Shown piece by piece: positions 15,918 to 24,986 of a DNA stretch of 64,000 bases. Location: assembly GCA_964479465.1 (NCBI GenBank), contig CAYZMG010000014.1:1-64000 (forward strand), read 5' to 3'. The stretch comes from CADCTB01 sp964479465. Its GTDB lineage: Bacteria; Actinomycetota; Acidimicrobiia; Acidimicrobiales; AC-14. Position numbers and translations under genes: made by a program. The notes beneath the pieces are model-generated. The model saw nothing but the letters and a program-made list of their open reading frames with translations, did no database searches and had not been told where the DNA came from. The first letter of the stretch is position 1. Every line of letters starts with the position of its first letter.

Positions 15918-17398
15918 CGAGCGACGACCTCCGCGGAGCGTCGGTCGTCGTCTCTGAGTCTGGCCGCCAGTGCCACCGCGGCCTGCACGACGACCGCGAG
16001 CAGCAGCAACCGGAGGAGCACGGTCACCGGGAGGGCGACCCGGCTGGCGTCGGCGGCTGAGAGCAGCGCCGTGCCCGTCAGTGCGGCGTAGCCGGCGAGC
16101 AGGGCGGAACCGACGGACCATCGTAGAGCGGGCGGTCCCATGAAACCGGGGGGCGCGACCTCCAGGCGCCGGCGGACCGCCAGCGCCGCCCCCGCCATCG
16201 CCGACCACATGAGAAGTGGGTCCAGGCCCGAACCCTGACGGCGGGTGAAGAAGAGCCGCTCGACGGGTCCGGGCACGAGCGATGGCACTGATTCCTCGCC
16301 CACCGCGTTCTGGACGCTCACCACGCTGGCGTCGTCCAGCGCGTCGCCGAAGTACGTGAAGGCCGCAGTGGGGTGGCGGGCGAGATGGCCGGCCAGGATC
16401 GAGAGGTACCGCTCGCTCAGCCACGCCTGTCCCTCGGCGCACCCCTCCCTGTCGATTCGGACCCGGTCGACCGGCGGGTCCTCGGGTGCCGGCGCCTGGC
16501 GCTGGCGGATGCATGCCGGTGCGCCGGCGGACACCATGGCATCGACGAGCTCGGGCCCCGACGGCGTGGTGTATGCGGCCAGGTAGTACTGGGTCAGCGT
16601 CCTGCCGTTGAGTCCCGGCACGCCCATCCAGTTCCCCCAGGTCCGGTCGACCTGGACGTTGTAGCTCCATGCGTAGGCGACCGCCCCGACGCCGAGCATG
16701 GCCAGAACCAGCGCAGGTACGAGAGCGGGGCCTGTCCGGCCGCGGTTGGCCGCCAACGCCAGGCCGGCGACGAGCACGGAGACGATGACGAGGGGGATCA
16801 GGACGGGGCGCAGGACCCCGAGGAGCGAGGCGGCAACGAACGTCATGGTCATGGTGGGCACCCGGCCGCGACCGCTGCCGACGGAGAGAAGCCCGCCGAC
16901 GAACAGGGCCACCAGCGACACCGTGACGGACTCGCTGAGGAGAGCTGCATCGAACCCGGAGACCCCGGACGAGCCGGCCAGCCCGGCAACGCCGAGACCG
17001 AGACAGAGTGAGACGACCCGGTGCGGCGTCAGGCGCCCGAACTGCCAGATGCAGAACGACCAGCAGCAGGTGGCGATCAGGAACTGGATGATCACCCGCC
17101 AGGTGTCGGTCGGGGCGAGGGCGTAGAGCCCGGTGATCGGCCACGGACGGAGGCTGTTGCCGGCCAGGCTGCTGGTCCCGAAATCCAGCCACGCCTGCCC
17201 GGCTCGGCGGTACATCGGCGTGTCGGCGGTCACCACCGGGTTCCCCAGCATCGCCAACTGGACCACGCGCATCAGGAGGTAGACGCCCACCGCTCGGCGG
17301 GGCGCCCAAAGCGTCGAAGGGCGCCGCGGCCGGCGGGGAACACGCGGCAGAGCCCCCGATCCCATGGCCGGAGCGGCCATCGGGCGTGTGCTGTACAT
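15914..17398 (-). CDS. polytopic membrane protein, GT-C-like
   Basis: 494 residues from ATG 17398, eight bases after GAGAGG; a GTG at 17425 is possible. About ten hydrophobic segments are present, starting at AVGVYLLMRVVQLAML. Between the first and second segments lies a loop with ADTPMYRRAGQAWLDFG, acidic in the place where GT-C glycosyltransferases carry their catalytic Asp. A large soluble-looking loop (about 270-370) precedes the last helices. I consider a GT-C-type glycosyltransferase possible, but the family cannot be fixed by eye. No partner genes are adjacent. Confidence 0.65.
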   Translation of the reverse strand: MYSTRPMAAPAMGSGALPRVPRRPRRPSTLWAPRRAVGVYLLMRVVQLAMLGNPVVTADTPMYRRAGQAWLDFGTSSLAGNSLRPWPITGLYALAPTDTWRVIIQFLIATCCWSFCIWQFGRLTPHRVVSLCLGLGVAGLAGSSGVSGFDAALLSESVTVSLVALFVGGLLSVGSGRGRVPTMTMTFVAASLLGVLRPVLIPLVIVSVLVAGLALAANRGRTGPALVPALVLAMLGVGAVAYAWSYNVQVDRTWGNWMGVPGLNGRTLTQYYLAAYTTPSGPELVDAMVSAGAPACIRQRQAPAPEDPPVDRVRIDREGCAEGQAWLSERYLSILAGHLARHPTAAFTYFGDALDDASVVSVQNAVGEESVPSLVPGPVERLFFTRRQGSGLDPLLMWSAMAGAALAVRRRLEVAPPGFMGPPALRWSVGSALLAGYAALTGTALLSAADASRVALPVTVLLRLLLLAVVVQAAVALAARLRDDDRRSAEVVAR

Positions 17399-17520
17399 CG
17401 CGGTTGCCTCTCTCGCCTTGGGCACCTGTGCGCCGTTGTACTTCTAGACGTGCAAGCCCCAAGTCTGGTTGACAACCACCCGGCAGTTGCGGACCGGCGG
17501 AGTTCGGGCAGTATTCGCCT

Positions 17521-18036
17521 ATGACGACACTCGTGGTCCTGGATCAGGGCGAGTCGATTTCCATCTCCTTCGACGACCTCCTGAGGTACCACGGCAGGAG
17601 CTCGATCGCCGGCGTCGCCCACGCCTTCAAGGCGATGGAGCGCGCCTTCCCGCTGCTATCTCCCGGCGGACCACCGGAGCGCGCCGACATCACCGTCGAG
17701 AGTGGGTTCCCCGGCGGAGGCGCCCGTGACGCGTTCGAGATGGTGACCCGGGCGGTCACGGACGACCGTTACCGGCTGGCGCCTGAGGCGGCGGGGGCCG
17801 AGGCTCCGGAGGCGCCGGGAGGCCACTTCTACTTCCGTCTCGGCTATCGCGGCGCAGCGGTCGACTTGACGCTGCGGGCCGGCCTCGTGCCGGAGGAGTT
17901 CCTCGAAGTCGCATGCCGGGACGACCCCACGCCGGCCCAGGCCGCCCAGGCCCGGCAGCTCAAGGAGGAGATGGCTGAACGGCTCATGAGCCTGCCGGCG
18001 GACGAGGTCTACGACGCCGCCCTGTCCGGGAAGTAG
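17521..18036 (+). CDS. hypothetical protein, weak FmdE-like pattern
   Basis: 171 residues from ATG 17521. It has no signal peptide. The segments FDDLLRYHGRSSIAGVAHAF and VESGFPGGGARDAFEMVT recall the layout of FmdE-type proteins (histidine near the N-terminus, then a glycine-rich turn before a helix), but the Cys ligands of FmdE are missing. The C-terminal helix is strongly charged. It is flanked by convergent ParA on one side and the membrane protein on the other, so there is no functional context. Family assignment is tentative. Confidence 0.6.
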   Translation: MTTLVVLDQGESISISFDDLLRYHGRSSIAGVAHAFKAMERAFPLLSPGGPPERADITVESGFPGGGARDAFEMVTRAVTDDRYRLAPEAAGAEAPEAPGGHFYFRLGYRGAAVDLTLRAGLVPEEFLEVACRDDPTPAQAAQARQLKEEMAERLMSLPADEVYDAALSGK

Positions 18037-18047
18037 CGGGTACCCGC

Positions 18048-18791
18048 TCACGCCCAGAGCCGGGCGCTCACCTCCACCCATAACCGCTCGAACGCCTGGG
18101 CCGCCGCCGACTTCGGCGCGTACGAGCCGACCGGTGCTCGCTCGGGGCCCATCCGTTCGATGGTGCTGGCGTTCGGAATGGCCGTCTGGAACAGCGCCGG
18201 CCACTCGGCGCGCAGCTCGGCCATGACCTCCTTGTGGAGGCGCTTGCGGCCGTCGACCATGGAGAAGTACGGGAGGAGGGCCGGCGGCGACTCCTGCCCG
18301 CCCAGGAACTCCGACAGCTGCTGGAGCGTGCGGGAGGACAGCGTCGTCGGGATGACGGGCACGAGCAGGGCGTCGGCGGCCCCGAACACGCTCTCGCTGG
18401 CGAGAGAGATGCTTGGTGGGCAGTCGAGGATGGCGACGTCGTAGCGCGGCGCCACCCCGGTCAGGAGGGCGGCCAGCCGTTCCGTCGGTCGCTTGCGCCC
18501 GTCGAGGTGGAGGTCCAGGTGGCGGAGGGAGAAGTCGGCGGGCACGATGTGGACGCCGGCGACATCACTGGCCCGGATGTGCTCGGCGAGGTCGCCCTTG
18601 GCGCCGATCAGCCGCTCCGTGCCGCCCTTCACCTTGGGCCGGACGCGGAAGAAGAAGGTTGCTGCCCCTTGAGGATCGAGGTCCCACACGAGCACCCGGC
18701 TGCCGGCCAATGCCGCTTCGCGGGCCAGGTTCACCGCCGAGGTTGTCTTCCCCACGCCGCCCTTGATGCTGTATGTGGCCAGGACCTTCAT
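18048..18791 (-). CDS. ParA-family ATPase
   Basis: 247 residues from ATG 18791. The deviant Walker A KGGVGKTTSAVNLA starts at residue 10, followed by VLVWDLDPQGAATFFF (switch I with DLDPQ) and VAILDCPPSI (Walker B). ParA ATPases form nucleoid-bound gradients that place DNA or protein cargo. No parB and no parS-like site is visible here, so chromosome partition is unlikely. The start overlaps the stop of the CHAD gene by 4 bp, so the two are coupled; the cargo may be the polyphosphate-binding CHAD protein. Confidence 0.88.
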   Translation of the reverse strand: MKVLATYSIKGGVGKTTSAVNLAREAALAGSRVLVWDLDPQGAATFFFRVRPKVKGGTERLIGAKGDLAEHIRASDVAGVHIVPADFSLRHLDLHLDGRKRPTERLAALLTGVAPRYDVAILDCPPSISLASESVFGAADALLVPVIPTTLSSRTLQQLSEFLGGQESPPALLPYFSMVDGRKRLHKEVMAELRAEWPALFQTAIPNASTIERMGPERAPVGSYAPKSAAAQAFERLWVEVSARLWA

Positions 18792-20341
18792 GGCCGAGCG
18801 GCCTCGAGCAGCTCGTCGAGCACCCGGGCCGTCTGCTTGGTGTCGTAAGCGGTGAACCGGGCGGCGAACTCCTCGCGGGCCTGGAGCCGGCGGTGCTCGA
18901 AGATCTCGGTCAGCCGGCCCATGGCGACGAGCGTGCCGGCGCCCACGCCGGCCTCGTGCAGCTCCTGGCTCATGGTCTTGAGCTGGGCGGTGTGGACCTC
19001 GGTGTCCTGGTGCTCGCCGAGGTTGTCCTGCAGGGCCTTCAGCCGCTGCACGAACGGCTTGCGATGCGAGGCGGGCAGGAGGCCACCGAAGCACTCCAGG
19101 AGGTAACGGAGCCGCTTGGCGTCCTTGCGCAGCTCGTGCAGTTCCTCGGCCGGGGTGGCAGGGGTGATGGGCCGGCCCCGGGCCAGCACCTGTTCCTGGG
19201 CGTCGCGTATGCGCGCCGCGACGACGGTGCCCAGCGGCCGCTGTCCCTTCGCCGGCGCCTCCGAGTCCTCCAGCCACGCCGCCCACTCGGTGATGAGACG
19301 TTGGTAGCGAGGCGAGCGCAGCTCGTCCACGAGCGTGGCGTGCTCGGCGGCCCGGCGAGCGCTGATGTGGGCGAGGAGCGGCTCCAGGGCGGCGGAGGAC
19401 TCGGCGTCCAGCGGGGCCACGTAGCCCGGCCACTCGATGAGGTAGACGTCCGCGTCCCGCAACGGGCTCGTCGCCGCTCCGAGCCATTTGAGCTCGGCTC
19501 CGAAGTGCCGGCGTCCGTCGGACGGCAGCACCCCTTTGGCATGGGAGAGGATCGATCGGCTGCGGCGCACCGCGATGCGGAAGTCGTGCAGGAACTCCGA
19601 GTCGACATCGTCGACGGTGCCCTGCCAGTTGGCGCCGGCGGTGGCCGCCAGGTTGGCGAGGACGCGCCGGTAGCCGCCGGCCGCCGGCTCCGAGGGGTCG
19701 AGCGGTACCCAGGCGCGGTCCTGGAAGCCGCGGAGGTCGACGCCGGCCTCCTTCGCCGCAACCTGGAAGAGGTCGCCGTCCAGAGCTCGTAGGCCGATCG
19801 ACGTGAGGAGCGCACCTGCCTGTCGGGCGGCCTTGTCGTATCCCTCGTAGGGGACCACCTCGGCCGACCACGGCACGGAAAGTCGTTGACCCGTCCCGAG
19901 CACGAGCTCGTCGTGGATGTCCACGGCCGCCACCGCCTTGCCAGATTCGTTGCGCCGCAGCGCCGTCGCATGCATCGACGACAGCGTCATCACAGGGAGG
20001 AGCGCCCGGACGTCGAGCGCCGGCGCCAGCCGGGCCCGCAGCGGGCCCGGCGGCAGGTCGCCGGCGGTCGCCGGCACGCGGTCGACGACCATGACCGCCG
20101 GCGCCGGCCCCCCGTCGGTGACGGTCAGGACCAGCTTCTCGCCCTCCCTGGCCACCTCCAGGCGCAGGCCGGCGGCGTGCAGGCGACCGTCGAAGGTGTC
20201 GAGGAGGGTGCGCTCCGTGCGCACAAAGGGCCTCAGCTCGTAGCCGGCGCCGGCCAGCGCGGCCGCCACGTGCCGGGCCGGCAGGTCGTCGCTGCCGTAG
20301 GTCACGCGTGTGGGGTCGGGCACGGGGTGGACAGCATGCAA
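18788..20341 (-). CDS. CYTH-CHAD domain protein
   Basis: 517 residues from a TTG at 20341; a GTG about 20 bases inside is an alternative start. Residues about 15-200 form a CYTH/triphosphate-tunnel domain with the acidic and basic strands typical of the tunnel, and residues about 240-510 form a CHAD domain (ELHELRKDAKRLRYLLE, FLHDFRIAVRRSRS) with the conserved histidine-rich helices that bind inorganic polyphosphate. CYTH-CHAD fusions are thought to act on or bind polyphosphate. It is the first gene of a two-gene operon with ParA downstream. Confidence 0.88.
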   Translation of the reverse strand: MHAVHPVPDPTRVTYGSDDLPARHVAAALAGAGYELRPFVRTERTLLDTFDGRLHAAGLRLEVAREGEKLVLTVTDGGPAPAVMVVDRVPATAGDLPPGPLRARLAPALDVRALLPVMTLSSMHATALRRNESGKAVAAVDIHDELVLGTGQRLSVPWSAEVVPYEGYDKAARQAGALLTSIGLRALDGDLFQVAAKEAGVDLRGFQDRAWVPLDPSEPAAGGYRRVLANLAATAGANWQGTVDDVDSEFLHDFRIAVRRSRSILSHAKGVLPSDGRRHFGAELKWLGAATSPLRDADVYLIEWPGYVAPLDAESSAALEPLLAHISARRAAEHATLVDELRSPRYQRLITEWAAWLEDSEAPAKGQRPLGTVVAARIRDAQEQVLARGRPITPATPAEELHELRKDAKRLRYLLECFGGLLPASHRKPFVQRLKALQDNLGEHQDTEVHTAQLKTMSQELHEAGVGAGTLVAMGRLTEIFEHRRLQAREEFAARFTAYDTKQTARVLDELLEAARP

Positions 20342-20369
20342 CAGAATCGCGCCGAGCCGCTAGGCACCC

Positions 20370-21134
20370 TCAGCGGTGGGGGCGCGGTTCGAGGAGCGCA
20401 GCCGCGATGTAGGGCAGGGCCCCCGCCATGTCGATCGACTCCGCGTAGCCGGCGAGCGTGCCGAAGTCCTCCCGCAGGAGGGTGAGGCACCCCTCGAGCG
20501 CCTCTGGGACGACTCCCAAGAGACCGGGGCCGAAGCGGTCGACCTGGGGCTGCACCAAGGCCGGATGCTCGAACCGCATCCGGCCGGTGCGGCGGATCGT
20601 GGCCTCCCGGCTGGCGGCGAAGTCCCGCACCAGGACGTCCTCGGGGACGCCGATAGCGCCGAGCACGGCGGCGATGACGATCCCGGTCCGGTCGATGCCG
20701 GTCGGGCAGCACACGACCGCGGGATAGCTGGCCCGGTCGGTGAGGATGGCGAAGATCTCCCGCATGGTCTCGACGCCGGAGAGAAGCGTCGTGTAGTAGC
20801 TCTCCGCGATGAGCTCCGGCTCGGCCGAGCCTGCGCCGTCGGGCAGGCCGGGCAGGACTGCTGGTAGCGGCAGGTAGAACGTCGTCCCTGGCACTGGACC
20901 GGGGCCCTGTGCCGCTAGCTCGGCGCCGGACCGCAGGTCGATCACCGACGCCACGCCGAGCTCGCCGAGCTCCCGGCGGCCGGCGCCGGTCAGGTCGCAC
21001 AGCCCGTCAGAGCGGTAGAGCGCGCGCCAGCGGGTCGATGCGCCGCCGGCCGCCGGGTAGCCGCCGACGTCCCGGAAGTCGAAGCAGCCGCGAAGGTTGA
21101 GCCGCCGACCGCCAGATGCTGTCCCGAGCGCCAT
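20370..21134 (-). CDS. tyrosine/dual-specificity phosphatase, Cys-Cys P-loop
   Basis: 254 residues from ATG 21134. The P-loop is VVCCPTGIDRTG: Cys143 is the nucleophile and Arg149 closes the C-x5-R loop. Family members usually have His just before the catalytic Cys; here it is Cys142. The N-terminal RDVGGYPAAGG and IDLRSGAEL segments match the Y_phosphatase3 group (Mycobacterium PtpB-like and Streptomyces proteins). It probably removes phosphate from protein Tyr/Ser or from small substrates. It is expressed in the same direction as the CHAD gene with 28 bp between. Confidence 0.85.
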   Translation of the reverse strand: MALGTASGGRRLNLRGCFDFRDVGGYPAAGGASTRWRALYRSDGLCDLTGAGRRELGELGVASVIDLRSGAELAAQGPGPVPGTTFYLPLPAVLPGLPDGAGSAEPELIAESYYTTLLSGVETMREIFAILTDRASYPAVVCCPTGIDRTGIVIAAVLGAIGVPEDVLVRDFAASREATIRRTGRMRFEHPALVQPQVDRFGPGLLGVVPEALEGCLTLLREDFGTLAGYAESIDMAGALPYIAAALLEPRPHR

Positions 21135-21354
21135 GGTGCGGATGGTACGGCTCACGGTTTGCCAGCCGGTGACCGCCGGCTGAACGGGCGGCAACCTGTC
21201 TGCCAACTTCCGGCACCAACCCGTCCCTCGACCGAGGCATCCCCGAGATGTTGGCCGCCGTTCCCGTCCCATTCACGACGCCGTCACCCGGGCGTCAGCC
21301 GGGGCTCGTACGTTCCGGCGCACCACACGACTTGAGCGCAAGGACGGGTGATAC

Positions 21355-23334
21355 ATGAACGACACCGATGACATCGGCTCCAACCCGAGCCAGAACCCGC
21401 TGCTGGCCGACCTGATCGCAGCCCGCTTCGACCGCCGCACCCTGCTCCGCGGCGGCCTGGCCGCCGCCGCGGTCGGCTTCTTCGGCCAGAGCCTGCTCGG
21501 CGCCGGCCCGGCCGGCGCCCAGGCGCCGGCGCCGGCCCGGCGGGCCACCACGGGCCGGCCGGGGCGCCTCCTCGGGTTCACGCCGGTGCCGGCCAGCACC
21601 GACGACACGGTCCACGTCCCCGACGGCTACACCTGGGACGTGCTCGTTCCCTGGGGCACACCGTTGTTCGCCGACAGCCCGGAGTGGTTCAAGGACGCGT
21701 CGAACTCCGCCGCCGACCAGGCCCGCCAGGTGGGCTTCAACCACGACGCGCTCCACTTCTTCCCCCTCGGCGCCGGCCCCGCCGGCAGCCGCCGGGGGCT
21801 GCTCGTCCTGAACCACGAGTACACCGACGACACGCAGATCTACACCGCCTCGCAGGGCAGCGCGATCACCCCCGACGCCGCCGGGCGCGAGAAGGTGGCC
21901 AAGGCTCTCGCCGGCCACGGCGTGACGGTGGTCGAGGTCCGCCTGGGCGCCGGCGGCCGCTGGGAGCACGTGGTGGGCTCGCAGTACAACCGCCGCGTCA
22001 CCGGGACCACGCCCGTCGCCTTCTCCGGCCCCGTGGCTGCCACCCACCCCATGCTGCGCTCCGAGCTGGGCAACCCGCCCCAGGGCACCCTGAACAACTG
22101 TGCCCACGGGGTGACGCCGTGGGGGACGTACCTGGCCTGCGAGGAGAACTGGAACGGCTACTTCGGCACCGCCGACGCCGGCTGGGCCCGCACCCCGCTG
22201 GAGGCTCGGTACGGCGTGACCAAGGACGGCTTCGGCTACAGCTGGCACGTCGCCGAGGCCCGTTTCGACCTGGCGCAGAACCGCCAGGAGCTGAACCGCT
22301 TCGGCTGGGTCGTCGAGATCGACCCCATGGACGCGTCCTCGACGCCGGTGAAGCGCACCGCGCTCGGGCGCTTCAAGCACGAGGGCGCGACGGTCACCGA
22401 GCAGCAGGGCCGCGTCGTCGTCTACAGCGGTGACGACGAGAACGGCGACTACCTCTACAAGTTCGTGGGGAACGCGCCCTGGCGCCAGCTGCGGGCCCAG
22501 GGAAGGAGCCCACTCGACGAGGGGACCCTCTACGTCGCCCGGTTCGCCGGCGACGGAACAGGAACCTGGTTGCCCCTTGTCCACGGCACCGGGCCGCTCG
22601 GGACCGCGAATGGCTTCGCCGACCAGGCCGACGTGCTCATCCGCACCCGCCAGGCCGCCGATGCGGTGGGCGCCACCAGGCTGCACCGGCCCGAGTGGGT
22701 GGCGGTGAACGAGCGCACCGGCGACGTGTTCGTGACCCTCACCAACGGCTCGGGCAACAACGCCGAGGTCAACAGCGGCCGCAACCCGAACAACTTCGGC
22801 CACATCGTTCGCTTCCGCGACATCGACAACGTGCATGCGCCGACCGCGTTCACGTGGGACGTCTTCCTCTTCGCTGGCGACCCCGCATACCCCGCTCTGG
22901 GCGGGACGAAGGTGCCCGCCGACCAGCCCCTCTTCGGTTCCCCCGACGGAATCTGGGTCGACCCCGACGGTCTGGTGTGGATCCAGACGGACATCTCGAA
23001 CAGTGCCCAGAACCTCTCCAGTCGTGGGTACGACCGCATCGGCAACAACCAGATGCTCGTCGCCGACCCCGACCGCGGCGACCTCCGGCGGTTCCTCACC
23101 GGGCCCCGGGGCTGCGAGATCACCGGCGTCATCACGACGCCCGACCAGCGGACGATGTTCGTCAACGTCCAGCACCCGGGCGAGTCCACCACCTTCTGGA
23201 ACAACATCGGCGGCGCGCCGACCACGACCAACCCGAGGTCGGTCAGCAACTGGCCCGAGCATCTACCAGGGGGCCGACCTCGCCCGGCCACCGTCGTCAT
23301 TCGCAAGATCGACGGCGGGAGGATCGGCTCATGA
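21355..23334 (+). CDS. secreted PhoX/DUF839-type alkaline phosphatase
   Basis: 659 residues. The N-terminus carries a Tat signal, RFDRRTLLRGG followed by a hydrophobic stretch (AAAAVGFFGQSLL) and an AQA cleavage site near residue 53, so it is exported folded. The body is a DUF839/PhoX propeller; PhoX enzymes are Ca/Fe-dependent phosphatases that release phosphate from organic esters. GTYLACEENWNGYFG and GDDENGDYLYKF are acidic patches that could bind metal. The stop overlaps the next start (ATGA), so the neighbour is coupled. Confidence 0.85.
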   Translation: MNDTDDIGSNPSQNPLLADLIAARFDRRTLLRGGLAAAAVGFFGQSLLGAGPAGAQAPAPARRATTGRPGRLLGFTPVPASTDDTVHVPDGYTWDVLVPWGTPLFADSPEWFKDASNSAADQARQVGFNHDALHFFPLGAGPAGSRRGLLVLNHEYTDDTQIYTASQGSAITPDAAGREKVAKALAGHGVTVVEVRLGAGGRWEHVVGSQYNRRVTGTTPVAFSGPVAATHPMLRSELGNPPQGTLNNCAHGVTPWGTYLACEENWNGYFGTADAGWARTPLEARYGVTKDGFGYSWHVAEARFDLAQNRQELNRFGWVVEIDPMDASSTPVKRTALGRFKHEGATVTEQQGRVVVYSGDDENGDYLYKFVGNAPWRQLRAQGRSPLDEGTLYVARFAGDGTGTWLPLVHGTGPLGTANGFADQADVLIRTRQAADAVGATRLHRPEWVAVNERTGDVFVTLTNGSGNNAEVNSGRNPNNFGHIVRFRDIDNVHAPTAFTWDVFLFAGDPAYPALGGTKVPADQPLFGSPDGIWVDPDGLVWIQTDISNSAQNLSSRGYDRIGNNQMLVADPDRGDLRRFLTGPRGCEITGVITTPDQRTMFVNVQHPGESTTFWNNIGGAPTTTNPRSVSNWPEHLPGGRPRPATVVIRKIDGGRIGS

Positions 23335-24884
23335 GGGCCCGGACGAACCTGGCAGTGGGCCTCTTGGCCTTCGCCGTCGCGGCGACCGTCGTGCCGGCGC
23401 CGGCCATCGCGGAGGGGGCCCCGGTGCTTCGGCTCGTCGGCACCTACGCCACCGGCCTCGCCAGCGGCGACGGTGAGACGACCTCGGGGGAGGTGGCGGC
23501 CGTCGCCGGCCGTCTCCTCTATGTCTCGAACGCGTCCGACGTGTCGGTCGATATCGTCGACATCAGCCGCCCGGCGAGCCCGCGGCTCCTGCGGCGGGTC
23601 GACCTCTCGGGCTTCGGTGACGAGGTGACCAGCGTCGCCGCGTCCCGCAGCATGGTCGCCGCCACCCTCGACAGGGGGGCGGGGCCCGGCGCCCTTGTCC
23701 TCTTCTCGCCCGGCGGCACGAACCTGCGGTCGCTGCCCGTCGGATCCGGCCCCGACATGGTCACCTTCACCCCCGACGGCACCCGCCTCCTCGTCGCCAA
23801 CGAGGGCGAGCCGACCGGCTATGGCCGGCCCGGCGACGTCGACCCGCCCGGGTCGGTGTCGGTGGTCGAGCTCGATCCCCGTCTGCGGCTGGCGACCCAC
23901 ACCGTCGGCTTCGACGCCTTCGACCCGGGAGGGCCACGGGCGGCTGAGCTTCCGGCCGGCGTGCGGATCTTCGGGTCGCCGCTCCCATCTCTCGACCTCG
24001 AGCCCGAGTACATCACCGTCTCCGACGACAGCACCACGGCGTGGGTGTCGCTCCAGGAGAACAACGCCATCGCCGTCGTCGACCTCACCGCGCTGAACGT
24101 GGCGCGCATCGACGCGCTCGGGTTCAAGGACCACTCTCTTCCCGGCAACGGGCTCGACGGCAGCGACCAGGACGGCGGCATCAACATCCGGCCATGGGCG
24201 AACGTCCGGGGCATGTACCAGCCCGACGCCCTCGCTGCCTTCACGGCCGCAGGCGAGACGTACGTCCTCTCGGCCAACGAGGGCGACGCCCGGGAGTACG
24301 CCGGCCTGGACGAGGCCGCCCGCCTGCGCTCGGTCACGACCGACGCGTCCTTCGGCCCGGCCCGGGCCAACAACCAGGTCGGCCGCCTCAACGTCACCAC
24401 GTCGCCGCCGGCGGGCGCCGCCCCCCAGTCCACGGCCTACGCCTTCGGGGCCCGGTCCTTCAGCGTGTGGAGCGGGCGCGACGGCTCCCTGGTCTATGAC
24501 AGCGGCGACCTTCTGGAGCGCACGACGGCCGCCGCCCTCCCGGACCGCTTCAACGCCAGCAACACCTCAAACGCCTTCGACGGCCGCAGCGACGACAAAG
24601 GGCCTGAGCCGGAGGCCGCCGCCGCCGGCGTCATCAACGGCCGGACCTACGGGTTCATCGGCCTCGAGCGCATCGGCGGCGTCGTCGTCGTGGACCTCGG
24701 CGACCCGAGGGCACCGGTGATCGTGCAGTACGTGAACAACCGGGCCTTCGCCGGCGATGCCATCGGCCCCGACAGCGGCCCGGAGGTCATCAAGGTGGTC
24801 CCCGCGGCTGAGAGCCCCACCCGAAGGGCGCTCGTCGTGGTCTCGAACGAGATCACGGGCACGGTGAGCATCTACACGAGCTGA
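23331..24884 (+). CDS. secreted choice-of-anchor I type propeller protein
   Basis: 517 residues from ATG 23331, with a Sec signal peptide (LAVGLLAFAVAATVVPAPAIA). The body is a series of beta-strand repeats (LYVSNASDVSVDIVDI, TPDGTRLLVANEGEP, TAWVSLQENNAIAVVDL) typical of seven-bladed propellers found in 'choice-of-anchor I' proteins and in esterase-like PhoX partners. The motif LEPEYITVS and the Asp-rich loop GSDQDGG fit that family. No anchor motif is visible at the C-terminus. It probably acts outside the cell beside the phosphatase. Confidence 0.75.
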   Translation: MRARTNLAVGLLAFAVAATVVPAPAIAEGAPVLRLVGTYATGLASGDGETTSGEVAAVAGRLLYVSNASDVSVDIVDISRPASPRLLRRVDLSGFGDEVTSVAASRSMVAATLDRGAGPGALVLFSPGGTNLRSLPVGSGPDMVTFTPDGTRLLVANEGEPTGYGRPGDVDPPGSVSVVELDPRLRLATHTVGFDAFDPGGPRAAELPAGVRIFGSPLPSLDLEPEYITVSDDSTTAWVSLQENNAIAVVDLTALNVARIDALGFKDHSLPGNGLDGSDQDGGINIRPWANVRGMYQPDALAAFTAAGETYVLSANEGDAREYAGLDEAARLRSVTTDASFGPARANNQVGRLNVTTSPPAGAAPQSTAYAFGARSFSVWSGRDGSLVYDSGDLLERTTAAALPDRFNASNTSNAFDGRSDDKGPEPEAAAAGVINGRTYGFIGLERIGGVVVVDLGDPRAPVIVQYVNNRAFAGDAIGPDSGPEVIKVVPAAESPTRRALVVVSNEITGTVSIYTS

Positions 24885-24907
24885 CCCGCGGCCGGCGGCA
24901 TCGGTTC

Positions 24908-24929
24908 GCCTACACCCGGTGAAGTAGGC
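24908..24929. terminator. nested inverted repeat between operons
   Basis: GCCTAC and GTAGGC flank an inner CACC-C-GGTG, giving a compact nested hairpin. It follows the end of the PhoX operon and precedes the kinase gene by 58 bp. No T tract is present; it might terminate or bind a regulator. Confidence 0.4.
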
Positions 24930-24986
24930 CGGACGCATCCCCAGGCCGATGACCGCCCGGACGTCCTCCGGTACGGTCAAACGTCA

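Noticed and set aside
14760..17462. Very long open frame (900 codons) on the minus strand across phoH and the membrane-protein gene
   Set aside because: It is antisense to well-supported genes and reads as Arg/Gly/Pro-rich sequence without domains, as expected from GC-rich DNA with few stop codons.
17469..17516. Promoter TTGACA with TATTCG before the gene at 17521
   Set aside because: No -10 element lies at 16-18 bases; the available TATTCG is too far from TTGACA.
18048..19871. One 607-codon protein covering ParA and part of the CHAD gene
   Set aside because: The first 360 codons are antisense-like in composition and overlap the CYTH-CHAD frame; the ATG at 18791 begins the ParA domain exactly at its KGGVGKT motif.
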